This document shows positions 59,501-64,000 of a DNA stretch of 64,000 bases, piece after piece. This stretch comes from Siphonodentalium dalli. Lineage: Eukaryota; Mollusca; Scaphopoda; Gadilida; Siphonodentaliidae. The notes beneath the pieces were generated by a model. That model was not told where the DNA came from, made no database searches, and saw only the letters and a list, made by a program, of their open reading frames with translations. The stretch lies in assembly GCA_032622095.1 (NCBI GenBank), contig CP136063.1:81941980-82005979 (forward strand). Direction: 5' to 3'. The stretch's first letter is position 1. Every line of letters begins with the position of its first letter. The position numbers were made by a program, and so were the translations under genes.

Positions 59501-62500
59501 CTTTTAATCATCTAGGTCAAGAAGGTGTGACATCAGTTGTGCTATGGTGTGTTTTATTGGGATATGAAATACATGACCCAATTGTCAGTTATCCAATCAC
59601 CAAACAGGATTTATTGTAACACACACAGGCTATGTAAATATAAACATGTATCACACTTCCCAGGTAATCCCAGGATGTGACTATCATGTGAAGAAGTCAT
59701 ATTATTTTGATTTCATATACACATATCTATTGTTTCAAAATAAATTGTAATTCAATTGAGTATTTGTCACTAAAAACAAGCATTCTGATTGGCCGAGAGC
59801 GGCTAACTTTAGTTTTCGATTCACCGACATCGGCCGCTTCAGCGTGCATCAAATCTGAATGTAGTACGGTAAAATTTCATCGGCGCAGAACGGAGTAGCG
59901 AAACGAGCACACCCGCGCGTTGTTGTCTATAGATACCGTTCATCTGCCGCTTCAGCATGCATCAAATCTGTATGTAGCATGGTAAAATGTCATCGGCGCA
60001 AAACGGAGTAGCGAAATGAGCCAACCCGCCCCACAGGAAATTGTTACGGAGCAGTGTTCCGAGTAACGCAATGAACAAACCCAACGATTTGTGCACGGTG
60101 ACAATGGCAAAAATGAAAGTCTCGATTCTTGTCATGAAAATGTCTAAATGATATTTTTTATACAGTTTGTTTGCAAATTCCTTGCTAGATTGAATTACAA
60201 TGGAGATAAACGTACCCTGTTGAGTTTTACATTCCGGGATTCGAGCATGAAAACAGTTTGTGCAAGCCGGCTCGTTCACAAACTGTTTTCTTGCTCGAAT
60301 CCCAGAATGTACAACTCAACAGGGTACGTTTATCTCCTAAATACCTTACCTTTTTGCTGAGGTTCGGGAATGTTTTGCTCACATATGGAAATGATGGATC
60401 ATCCACAATGTGCCAGTGAAATACATTGAATTTATTCTGTGCCAGGGCATCCTGCAATAGTACAATTATAACAATAACAGACGCCTTTATTTTTATACAT
60501 TATGAAAATACCAAGAGTTATTTCCCTTCCATTGAAAATATTGAATCTTGAGCGCAGGATGCACATTGGAATCTCAACAACAACAACATGTGCAGTTTAT
60601 TACAAAAAGTTGATAATACAATGTTTAGGAGATTCCTCTTTCAAACGTTATATAATATGGCATATATTTTATATAAAATTATTTGGGAGTTCGAAAAATA
60701 AGTGGGCCTTTAATAACATTACATCAAATTACATTACAATCTCCAGAAAAATATGTTTAGCAACCTTTTGTATCAGCTTATTTTATTTAATAATGGCACA
60801 AGTACAGTAATGCCCTAAATAATCAACTCCTTAACCACACCAGAATTATGTGTTACTTTTCAGGATTTACCGTAGTCGGAAATATGGCTTGTTGCCATTC
60901 ATCGGAAAGCTCTCAGTGAGAGCTTTCCAATGAATGGCAACAAGCCATATTTCCGACTAAATCCTGAAAAATTACCCATAATTCTGCTGTGGTTAAGGAG
61001 TTGATTATTTAGGGCATTACTGTATGCCTTTCTAAATGACATTAAGCATGACACAATTGCTCCTTCATAACAATATTTAGACCAATTGTTAGTTGACTTC
61101 CTTATCAAGTGCCATCATCATTAATTAATCAATGGATCGAGACAAGCCTTGAAATAGTGTGTCTGTCATTTGCAGAATGAGGTCCCCAGAGGGTGAATTT
61201 AGTGATGCTACCCCGCATGGTGGGCTAGCATCACCAAATTCACCCTCTGTGAACCTCATTCTGCTGAGGTGTAAGCAGAATGAGGTCCCCAGAGGGTGAA
61301 TTTGGTGATGCTAGCCCGCTATGCGGGGTAGCATCACTAAATTCACCCTCTGGGGACCTCATTCTACAAATGACAGACACACTATTCCAAGGCTTGGATC
61401 GAGAAATGTTATTTCACCACAAAAACAAACATGGTACCGAATAATTGCGTCACTGATTTTGAATCATTTTGTGAAATATGATTCTGGGATTATCCCTGTT
61501 TTATCAAATACACAAAATAGCAAAATGTAACTATAATAGTTGAATCAGGATGTGCCTGACCTGTTGACATGGGTTGCCATTTAAATGGGCCTGACTGATT
61601 TGACTCTCGATTGTCTCCAAGTTATGTGTAAATACCTAGGAAGGAGGGAAAGTAGAAGTCGAAAATACACAAAATGCCAATCTACCGGTACATGCTTTAT
61701 GTACTCTGAATTTTTTTTTTGGTCTCCGCTGAAGCCAATTCTTGAAATTGCATCAGTATGTGATCTTTAAAGGGATTCAAGGCATTGACATCAAAAATCA
61801 TAAAACTCTAAAAACAGCGATTAAGAAAAACTTTTTAAAGTGAAAAAATAGAAAATAAGTTCAACAAACAGTCATGCGAACTTATCAATGATGATGTTCC
61901 TGTGAACAATTCCCTTCAATAAATAGGACTCCTTCTCCTTCTCCTTCTCCACTTTTATTATCTGTTGTCTGCTGGCATAATACGCATTAATAAATTAGAT
62001 TAACATACAAGATTTGTTTTCAGGACTGACACAGGTACGAAATGTCTTGATGTGTCTGCCAGGAAACCTCTGTGTGCGAACCTTGGAAAGTCATCAATGA
62101 AGGTGTTGTTAACAAGGTACTGAAATGAGAAAGATTACGACTAATATAGTATAGATGCCTGCATGCCTTTATATTAGTGTGTCTGTCTGTCATTTGCAGA
62201 TATATTTTTGTTAGTTTTGAATTGGCGCAGCACAATCCACGAATTCAAAACTGAGTGCCAAATAGTATTCTTAAGGCAAATACCCTTAAATATGATGTAT
62301 CTCTTCCATGAACTTTCTGTATAAAATTGGATGTATAAAATATTAAATTAGAGTCAGCAAGAACAGACAACAGGAGTTTATGTCACTAGTAAAAAAAAAA
62401 TTTTATATCAACAGGCACAAAAATGTGGCTACCTGTATTTTTATTACATTACAGCATTTGTGGTTAAAATTCTATCTTCTAAAACACTATGTGAAATATG

Positions 62501-63054
62501 TGCAACACCAGAAGTTTCTCTCGTCTGTTTTGGTAACAACAGTAGAAACGTGTCTTAAAAAGAAGTTCCATTAAGACATTAAGATAAACATATTGGCTAC
62601 TAAGTTAAAGCTTAAAAAATTACTACAATCTCCATCTCACACCTCGACCCCCTCCCCCCCCCCCACCACCTAACCCCATGCTCCCAACCTGTTCTTGCCC
62701 AACTATATACGAAACTACACATTGTAAATATGTTACACGCACAATACATATTTAATTATACATAAACATTATACAGTATAATTATATTCGCCCTGCCTTT
62801 ACAAGTTAACTTTTTGTGGGGTCCTGTAAAATATTGAATACCAAGTAAATTTCATTGAATCTTGAATCTTCCATAGAAATTTTGTTGTTGTTATTAGAAG
62901 TTCCTCCAAGAAGAGATAGAACATCTTTAAAAGATACTGACCTGATTTGATGTATCCAAGTAAACTATCTGACTGAATGTTTCTAAGCCTCGAAGAGCAC
63001 CCCATATTTCCTGTGCACTTAACACTGCAGAACCATTGGAGATCTTCAGTGTAT
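41494..63054 (-). CDS. Beta-hexosaminidase (GH20), C-terminal 11 exons, partial gene
   Basis: Lysosomal beta-N-acetylhexosaminidase of the HEXA/HEXB family, which removes terminal GlcNAc/GalNAc from glycolipids and glycans. Eleven minus-strand exons join in phase: 62942-63054, 62009-62119, 60350-60451, 58706-58817, 55107-55311, 53971-54057, 49222-49294, 47237-47408, 44168-44258, 42219-42323 and 41494-41551. They encode about 408 residues. Diagnostic motifs in order are [61 protein letters not shown] (catalytic Asp-Glu), [24 protein letters not shown] and ERLW. Cysteines matching two recalled HEXA disulfides (277-328 and 505-522) are present. The signal peptide and N-terminal domain, about 130-150 residues in relatives, are off the right edge. 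Every internal junction is GT-AG and no stop or frameshift was found, so the gene appears intact here. Family assignment is secure; whether it is alpha- or beta-like is unclear. Confidence 0.95.
41710..42159. mobile_element. Miniature element of the GGTACTCAATCCGA family (intronic)
   Basis: Starts AAAGGTACTGAATCCAATTC and ends TTCGGATTATGCATCTTTAA. It shares with 31692-32186 the TAGAGTTATCCATC and CCAAGGAAATAGTAATT segments. It lies in the last hexosaminidase intron. Confidence 0.65.
42219..42323 (-). CDS. Hexosaminidase exon with GERLW (exon 13 equivalent)
   Basis: 105 bp, acceptor CACTTAG, donor GTAAGT. Encodes [20 protein letters not shown] and [15 protein letters not shown]. It aligns with the HEXA WPRAGAVAERLWS segment; the Cys of HRC pairs with the Cys of the last exon in the family. 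Confidence 0.96.
42610..42662. mobile_element. Very short TTAA-flanked hairpin
   Basis: TTAACACTCGGTGACA and its inverted copy TGTCACCAAGTGTTAA enclose about 20 bp. Its right TTAA is also the left TTAA of the next element (42659-42815). Confidence 0.65.
42659..42815. mobile_element. TTAA-flanked miniature element with ~50-bp arms
   Basis: TTAACCCTTTGAGTGCCAAG and TTGGCACTGAAAGGGTTAA are its ends; the arms continue through GTCCGATTTTTGTATCAACC. TTAA plus CCCTTT is piggyBac-like. It shares a TTAA with the preceding short hairpin. Confidence 0.8.
43035..43495 (+). repeat. Pearl-like repeat, shares sequence with 34785-35125
   Basis: GTAGCTCAACTTGGGAAGG, GAATGATAAAG and CAATAAATGTGGGYTGCAGG are shared with 34790-34925. 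The right part has TGGACAGACGGATGGAAGG, a decayed microsatellite. Confidence 0.5.
44085..44148 (-). pseudogene. Partial duplicate of hexosaminidase [10 protein letters not shown] exon
   Basis: Downstream of the true exon in transcript order, a copy reads [19 protein letters not shown] and then diverges. It carries substitutions (A to T, M to L, D to E) and has no matching acceptor or donor, so it is probably a non-functional exon fragment. Confidence 0.85.
44168..44258 (-). CDS. Hexosaminidase exon with [12 protein letters not shown] (exon 12 equivalent)
   Basis: 91 bp, acceptor TTTTCAG, donor GTGAGT. Encodes [19 protein letters not shown] and [11 protein letters not shown], a near-invariant GH20 block. 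It starts and ends mid-codon and joins both neighbours in phase. A 64-bp degenerate copy of its central part lies in the following intron at 44085-44148. Confidence 0.96.
44281..44547. mobile_element. Double-hairpin miniature element, family C
   Basis: TTAA at 44281-44284 and 44544-44547 with CCCTTCCATGAC-type ends. The first hairpin (about 44335-44400) is well preserved, the second (about 44430-44490) degraded. It lies in the hexosaminidase intron just upstream, in transcript order, of the exon at 44168-44258. Confidence 0.75.
44550..44675 (+). mobile_element. Pearl-like 3' tail fragment
   Basis: CACGGACGGACAGATGGACG is followed by GATTACATAATACAACC and CAAAAGGGCGTATAAA, the same tail type as the outer pearl at 39343-39415. 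Confidence 0.5.
44839..45181. mobile_element. TTAA-flanked miniature element with TTAACCTCTTCGCTGC ends
   Basis: Ends TTAACCTCTTCGCTGCTA and TTAGCAGCGAAGAGGTTAA, with ATGACGTCCG / GACGTCATAACGTC beside them. About 340 bp, no coding capacity, in a hexosaminidase intron. A degraded relative is at 57959-58141. Confidence 0.8.
46190..46915 (+). mobile_element. Pearl/HINE-like element
   Basis: Repeated units contain AAATGGTCGGA, GAACTTG, ACTTTCTCA and ACCAAGTTTCATCAAATTCT. The tail has CAGACAGACAGATGG and CACAGACAGACATATGC and ends TATAGTCCCCCCC. It lies in a hexosaminidase intron. Confidence 0.6.
47237..47408 (-). CDS. Hexosaminidase exon with substrate-pocket WYLNY (exon 11 equivalent)
   Basis: 172 bp, acceptor ATTCCAG, donor GTTAGT. 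Encodes [33 protein letters not shown] and [23 protein letters not shown] contains the Trp that lines the sugar pocket (HEXA Trp460 region). The residues after WYL are Asn-Tyr. As recalled, human alpha has Asn-Arg and human beta Asp-Leu, so this pocket is neither. The exon is 12 bp shorter than recalled human exon 11, consistent with lacking the alpha-type IPVN insertion. Confidence 0.95.
48150..48236. mobile_element. AGAATGAGG hairpin fragment (intronic)
   Basis: TGTCATTTGCAGAATGAGGT followed by TGAATTTAGTGACGCTATCC and an imperfect inverse. Confidence 0.6.
48691..49155. mobile_element. Double-hairpin miniature element, family B, reverse copy
   Basis: TTAA at 48691-48694 and 49152-49155 with CCCTTTACCCAACA ends. 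Hairpins are near 48842-48912 and 49058-49128, separated by A/T-rich repeats. It lies in a hexosaminidase intron, its edge 67 bp from the exon at 49222-49294. Confidence 0.8.
49222..49294 (-). CDS. Hexosaminidase exon with VWQEV (exon 10 equivalent)
   Basis: 73 bp, acceptor TTTATAG, donor GTAATC. After one base completing Lys it reads [18 protein letters not shown] followed by IDNNAK. VWQEVxDN is a conserved barrel strand, and the length equals human exon 10 as recalled. A double-hairpin miniature element ends 67 bp away on the downstream intron side. Confidence 0.95.
49990..50316 (-). mobile_element. tRNA-derived SINE
   Basis: Reading minus, the head GGCCTCGGTGGCTCAATCGG (box A-like) and GGTTCAAATCC (box B) lie about 50 bp apart. 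The tail ends with GCTGAAAGCGACATTAAACC, a motif I associate with molluscan SINEs. It is co-oriented with the hexosaminidase gene. It is not a functional tRNA because no cloverleaf 3' end follows. Confidence 0.65.
50575..51252 (+). mobile_element. Pearl/HINE-like element (ATACCCCCAC type)
   Basis: Starts AACAAGAGGTGTGCACTCG with GCATACCCCCACCGTGGC. The core contains TTTTCTAAGTCAAAATAAGT and AATCGGTTCATAGTTGTTCG. GGACGGACGGACGG and a TATACCCCCC ... GGGGGTATA hairpin end it. It is closely related to the inner element at 38652-39343. Confidence 0.75.
51628..52402 (+). mobile_element. Pearl/HINE-like element, about 160-bp core units
   Basis: Begins near CTAGAGGTGTGACTGTCC. Units repeat GACCGAAAAATGTAGGAATA, TTCTAAGTCGAAAA and ATAATCGCAGGTGCACA. 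The tail GACGGACGGACGACGGAC precedes a TATACCCCCC ... GGGGGTATA hairpin. Confidence 0.75.
52627..53607 (+). mobile_element. Pearl/HINE-like element with five core units
   Basis: Starts AACAAGAGGTGGCATCAG. About 160-bp units start near 52753, 52915, 53079, 53239 and 53390 with GGGCCATAACTC or GGACCATAACTC, and include GACACCTATATACCAAATT and GGATAACGTTTGTTGAAG. A CCGCCCGCCCGCCC tract and the hairpin AGTCGAGTTTTGG / AAACTCGACT close it. It is the clearest pearl-type copy here. Confidence 0.75.
53971..54057 (-). CDS. Hexosaminidase exon (exon 9 equivalent)
   Basis: 87 bp, acceptor ATATCCAG, donor GTGAGT. Its first base completes the Trp of FNCW; then [18 protein letters not shown] and [10 protein letters not shown]. 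It aligns with HEXA 'KSNPEIQDFMRKKGF', and the length equals human exon 9 as recalled. NVT is a possible glycosylation site. Confidence 0.94.
55107..55311 (-). CDS. Hexosaminidase catalytic exon with GGDE (exon 8 equivalent)
   Basis: 205 bp, acceptor TTTGTAG, donor GTGAGT. Begins [20 protein letters not shown] and ends [12 protein letters not shown]. Asp-Glu of GGDE is the catalytic pair of the substrate-assisted mechanism (HEXA Asp322/Glu323). NST matches the HEXA glycosylation site near 295, and Cys in LTPC and in FNCW correspond to the 277-328 disulfide. Its 5' part is tandemly duplicated just upstream in transcript order (55331-55396 and 55405-55468), and a further copy lies at 57434-57500. 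Confidence 0.97.
55331..55396 (-). pseudogene. Partial duplicate of hexosaminidase GGDE exon start, copy 2
   Basis: In the intron before the catalytic exon, a degenerate copy of the acceptor and first ~50 coding bases reads [18 protein letters not shown] before diverging into intron-like sequence. It lies about 74 bp upstream, in transcript order, of the true exon start. It has no downstream exon body and no donor. Confidence 0.85.
55405..55468 (-). pseudogene. Partial duplicate of hexosaminidase GGDE exon start, copy 3
   Basis: A second tandem copy, 74 bp further upstream, reads [19 protein letters not shown]. The acceptor-like TTTGTAG is retained. Together with the true exon start this forms a three-unit tandem array with a ~74-bp period. 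Confidence 0.85.
55480..57432 (+). mobile_element. Pearl/HINE-like element interrupted by a hAT element
   Basis: Core units near 55540-55812 and 56742-57235 contain CATAACTCT, GGATCAAACTC(C/A)AATTCG and GACCTGTATTTTGATATG. They are followed by a GGACGGACGGACAGACAG microsatellite at 57250-57385. The end carries a GTTCCCCA ... GGGGAAC hairpin. This matches the bivalve pearl layout (core repeats, ACGG-type microsatellite, terminal hairpin), later linked to Helentrons. It splits the tandem exon-start array. Confidence 0.65.
55820..56733. mobile_element. Non-autonomous hAT element with 8-bp target duplication
   Basis: The termini CAGGGTTCGCGCT and (inverted) CAGTGTTCGCTCT are hAT-type. The perfect 8-bp duplication AACATGAG lies at 55812-55819 and 56734-56741. 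Subterminal TTTGGCTAAACTTTTGGC motifs are repeated at both ends. 914 bp; no transposase recognised. It is inserted in a pearl-like element inside a hexosaminidase intron. Confidence 0.85.
57434..57500 (-). pseudogene. Partial duplicate of hexosaminidase GGDE exon start, copy 4
   Basis: Reads [19 protein letters not shown]. It is separated from copy 3 by a pearl-like element that itself contains a hAT element. The simplest history is that the tandem array existed first and was then split by the pearl insertion. Confidence 0.8.
57508..57905. mobile_element. AGAATGAGG fold-back element, full-length relative
   Basis: Left and right hairpin arms enclose the shared centre (TATGGGAGACCTAAACTC to GAAGATTAGGCCCAAGCAG). 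It lies directly beside exon-duplicate copy 4. Confidence 0.6.
57959..58141. mobile_element. Degraded TTAACCTCTTC-type miniature element
   Basis: The left end, TTAACCTCTTCACTGCTGAA with TGATGTTAC, matches an inverted GTAACATCATGCAGTGGTTA on the right. The right TTAA is lost. Confidence 0.6.
58381..58401. promoter_or_regulatory. Composite GTTGCTAAC / CCGGAAGT / GTCACGTGAC site in a hexosaminidase intron
   Basis: On the plus strand a GGTTGCTAAC sequence (RFX X-box half-like, from about 58377), an ETS-like CCGGAAGT and a perfect palindromic GTCACGTGAC (58392-58401) lie within about 25 bp. GTCACGTGAC is the CLEAR element bound by TFEB/TFE3 at lysosomal genes, and also a USF/MAX E-box. It is about 300 bp downstream of the exon at 58706-58817. 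It could be an enhancer or an internal promoter. Motifs are seen; function is inferred. Confidence 0.4.
58706..58817 (-). CDS. Hexosaminidase exon ending at EFDTP (exon 7 equivalent)
   Basis: 112 bp, acceptor TTTATAG, donor GTTAGT. Encodes [18 protein letters not shown] and [19 protein letters not shown] plus the first base of a Gly codon. EFDTPGH is an active-site segment. The intron splits the Gly of DTPGH, whereas human HEXA intron 7, as recalled, lies eight codons further on; reading through the donor gives no family-like protein. Confidence 0.95.
59200..59260. mobile_element. AGAATGAGG half hairpin
   Basis: Only the left arm (GTGTGTCTGATATTTGCAGA, then AGAGGGTGAATTTAGTGAAG) remains. Confidence 0.5.
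59830..60030 (+). repeat. Two-unit tandem duplication, ~113-bp spacing (intronic)
   Basis: GCCGCTTCAGCGTGCATCAA ... CATCGGCGCAGAACGGAGTA recurs as GCCGCTTCAGCATGCATCAA ... CATCGGCGCAAAACGGAGTA. It is GC-richer than its surroundings. Confidence 0.65.
60202..60337. repeat. 136-bp palindrome 13 nt from a splice donor
   Basis: GGAGATAAACGTACCCTGTT and its inverse AACAGGGTACGTTTATCTCC bound near-perfect arms (with ATTCGAGCA and AAACAGTTTGTG inside). On the minus strand it begins at intron position 13 after the FHWHIVDD exon. Confidence 0.75.
60350..60451 (-). CDS. Hexosaminidase exon, FHWHIVDD barrel strand (exon 6 equivalent)
   Basis: 102 bp, 34 codons, phase 0 at both ends, donor GTAAGG. Encodes [18 protein letters not shown] and [16 protein letters not shown]. 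NKxNVFHWHxVDDPSFP is a GH20 signature. A long palindrome begins 13 nt into the downstream intron, unusually close to the splice donor. Confidence 0.97.
60803..61024. mobile_element. Long palindromic TA-flanked element, second full copy
   Basis: TACAGTAATGCCCTAAATAA and GGGCATTACTGTA bound a near-palindrome with the same core as 9877-10084 (GCTTGTTGCCATTCATCGG). It lies in a hexosaminidase intron. Confidence 0.75.
61147..61397. mobile_element. Tandem double hairpin, AGAATGAGG family
   Basis: GTGTGTCTGTCATTTGCAG starts and an inverted ATGACAGACACAC ends the unit. Between them are two successive hairpins of AATGAGGTCCCCAGAGGG with TGAATTTRGTGATGCTA. This is the cleanest copy of the family. Confidence 0.7.
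62009..62119 (-). CDS. Hexosaminidase exon with substrate-binding Arg (exon 5 equivalent)
   Basis: 111 bp, phase 0 at both ends, acceptor TTTCAG and donor GTATGT. Encodes [18 protein letters not shown] and then [19 protein letters not shown]. The Arg of HRG aligns with HEXA Arg178, which binds the terminal sugar (established for the family). NNT aligns with the HEXA glycosylation site near residue 157. Confidence 0.96.
62942..63054 (-). CDS. Hexosaminidase exon (human HEXA exon 4 equivalent)
   Basis: The exon follows an acceptor ending TTTCAG and ends CAG before donor GTCAGT. It starts with two bases completing a codon and then encodes [11 protein letters not shown] followed by [17 protein letters not shown]. 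The [12 protein letters not shown] block is one of the most conserved HEXA/HEXB stretches, where the N-terminal domain meets the catalytic barrel. NGS is a possible N-glycosylation site. It is the most 5' exon found. Confidence 0.95.
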
Positions 63055-64000
63055 CTGAAATTTAAATGGCCGTTTAACTCAAATCTTACAACTATAATAT
63101 TCTATAACATCTGAGAGTGAAACTAGTTAGTCGTTATTGTTTATTCATCACTGATACAAGAATGATAAGTAAAAAATGTAAAAAACCTGAAGTCATAATA
63201 TTAAAGGTACTCAATCTCAGTGAGAGCTTTCCGATGAATGGCAACAAGACATTTTTCCGACTAAATCCTGACAAGTTACCCATAATTCTGCGGTGGTTAA
63301 GGAGTCGATTATTTATTGTACTGTATGGTATCAAATTTCCCAAAATGTGTTATTTATTAACATTTTGTTCAATGAAATATGGCCGTATTATCACTTGAGT
63401 TCATAAAATGTGGCTGTATTACCACTTGATTTTAGAGTTATCCATCTTCATCCACAATTTTGTCCGAGACCGTCGGTTTGACAAATGTTTTCTGGGCCAC
63501 AAATAATTGCAAATCTCAAGAAATAACAAAATTGATATCTGATCACTCTGAGCTTTGATGGGTGGGTTCCTCGACTCGAATCAAATATCTTTTCCCCCAA
63601 AGCCAAAGAAATTTTATTTGGGAGCGTTTATTTGGATATTGCATCTTTAATATTACTGGCAACATTGTGTGATAACAGCATGGATTAGCATGCAGATCGC
63701 TCACATGCAGAGAGTCATGACGTTAATGTTGCATCATTTTTTTAATTTTTCGCAGCTACTGGAATTAAAATAGTGGAAACAGCTAATCAGCAATATAATC
63801 AAGGTTGGGTTGTATTGAATACATTATGTATAAAAATAGAAAACAGGAGAAAATGAGATGGCTCTGTTACCCATGCAGACAACACAAACATGGACACGGG
63901 GTAGGAACTGCTCCGCGAGACAGACACCACTTCCGATCATCGGTCCAGTTCACTATCGATCCGTGTCCAGTTCACTCGTGATTATTGTACAGAAAATGGC
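63055..64000. other. 5' intron of hexosaminidase; upstream exons not found
   Basis: Holds the chimeric miniature element at 63201-63650. The last 300 bp are GC-richer (CACGGATCGATAGTGAACTG on the minus strand), but no GH20 N-terminal sequence was recognised. Confidence 0.4.
63201..63650. mobile_element. GGTACTCAATC-family element with its left part replaced by half a palindrome
   Basis: TTAAAGGTACTCAATCT runs directly into GAGAGCTTTCCGATGAATGG, half of the CAGTAATGCCC palindrome (to about 63325). The family interior then resumes (TAGAGTTATCCATCTTCATC) and ends GCATCTTTAA. Confidence 0.6.

Overview
This window is animal genomic DNA: AT-rich, intron-rich and crowded with non-autonomous transposons. 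The only protein-coding locus that can be read with confidence is a beta-hexosaminidase (HEXA/HEXB family, GH20) on the minus strand. Eleven exons with GT-AG introns and continuous phase run from 63054 down to a stop at 41496-41494, giving about 408 C-terminal residues. The N-terminal exons lie beyond the right edge. A second minus-strand exon at 15239-15469 looks like the first coding exon of a polo-like kinase, whose remaining exons would lie beyond the left edge or were not found. The host is probably a mollusc, most likely a bivalve. The basis is several elements built like bivalve 'pearl'/HINE elements (about 160-bp core repeats, a GACGG-type microsatellite and a terminal hairpin) and a tRNA-headed SINE with a tail resembling molluscan SINEs. 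This is inference from recalled repeat families; no species is claimed.

Layout: 1-15 kb is non-coding, with TTAA-flanked miniature elements, a long TA-flanked palindrome and double-hairpin fold-back elements. 15.2-15.5 kb holds the kinase exon. 16-24.4 kb is again miniature elements. 24.4-28.5 kb is a graveyard of larger transposons: a LINE tail, a LINE ORF1-like relic, a LINE reverse-transcriptase fragment and a MULE-type transposase relic with frameshifts and a nonsense codon. 29.9-31.4 kb is a TTAA element carrying a younger inserted element with 68-bp identical terminal repeats and a 9-bp target duplication. 31.7-41.4 kb is nested repeats. 41.5-63 kb is the hexosaminidase gene, with introns full of pearl-like elements, piggyBac-like miniature elements, fold-backs, a SINE and a hAT element with an 8-bp target duplication.

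The most unusual signals are these. (1) A roughly 70-bp hairpin cassette occurs as an inverted pair inside miniature elements of three families with different ends; its stem shows a compensatory change and it keeps one mismatch at the same place. (2) Two hexosaminidase exons have partial tandem duplicates in the neighbouring intron, one at an exon boundary that appears shifted relative to human HEXA. (3) The substrate-pocket pair after WYL is Asn-Tyr, matching neither human subunit as recalled. (4) A perfect CLEAR-type box next to an ETS-like site lies in an intron of this lysosomal gene. (5) All pearl-like copies share one orientation, antisense to the gene.

No tRNA gene, rRNA, CRISPR array or prokaryotic-style gene was recognised. 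Most other open frames are short and repeat-embedded.
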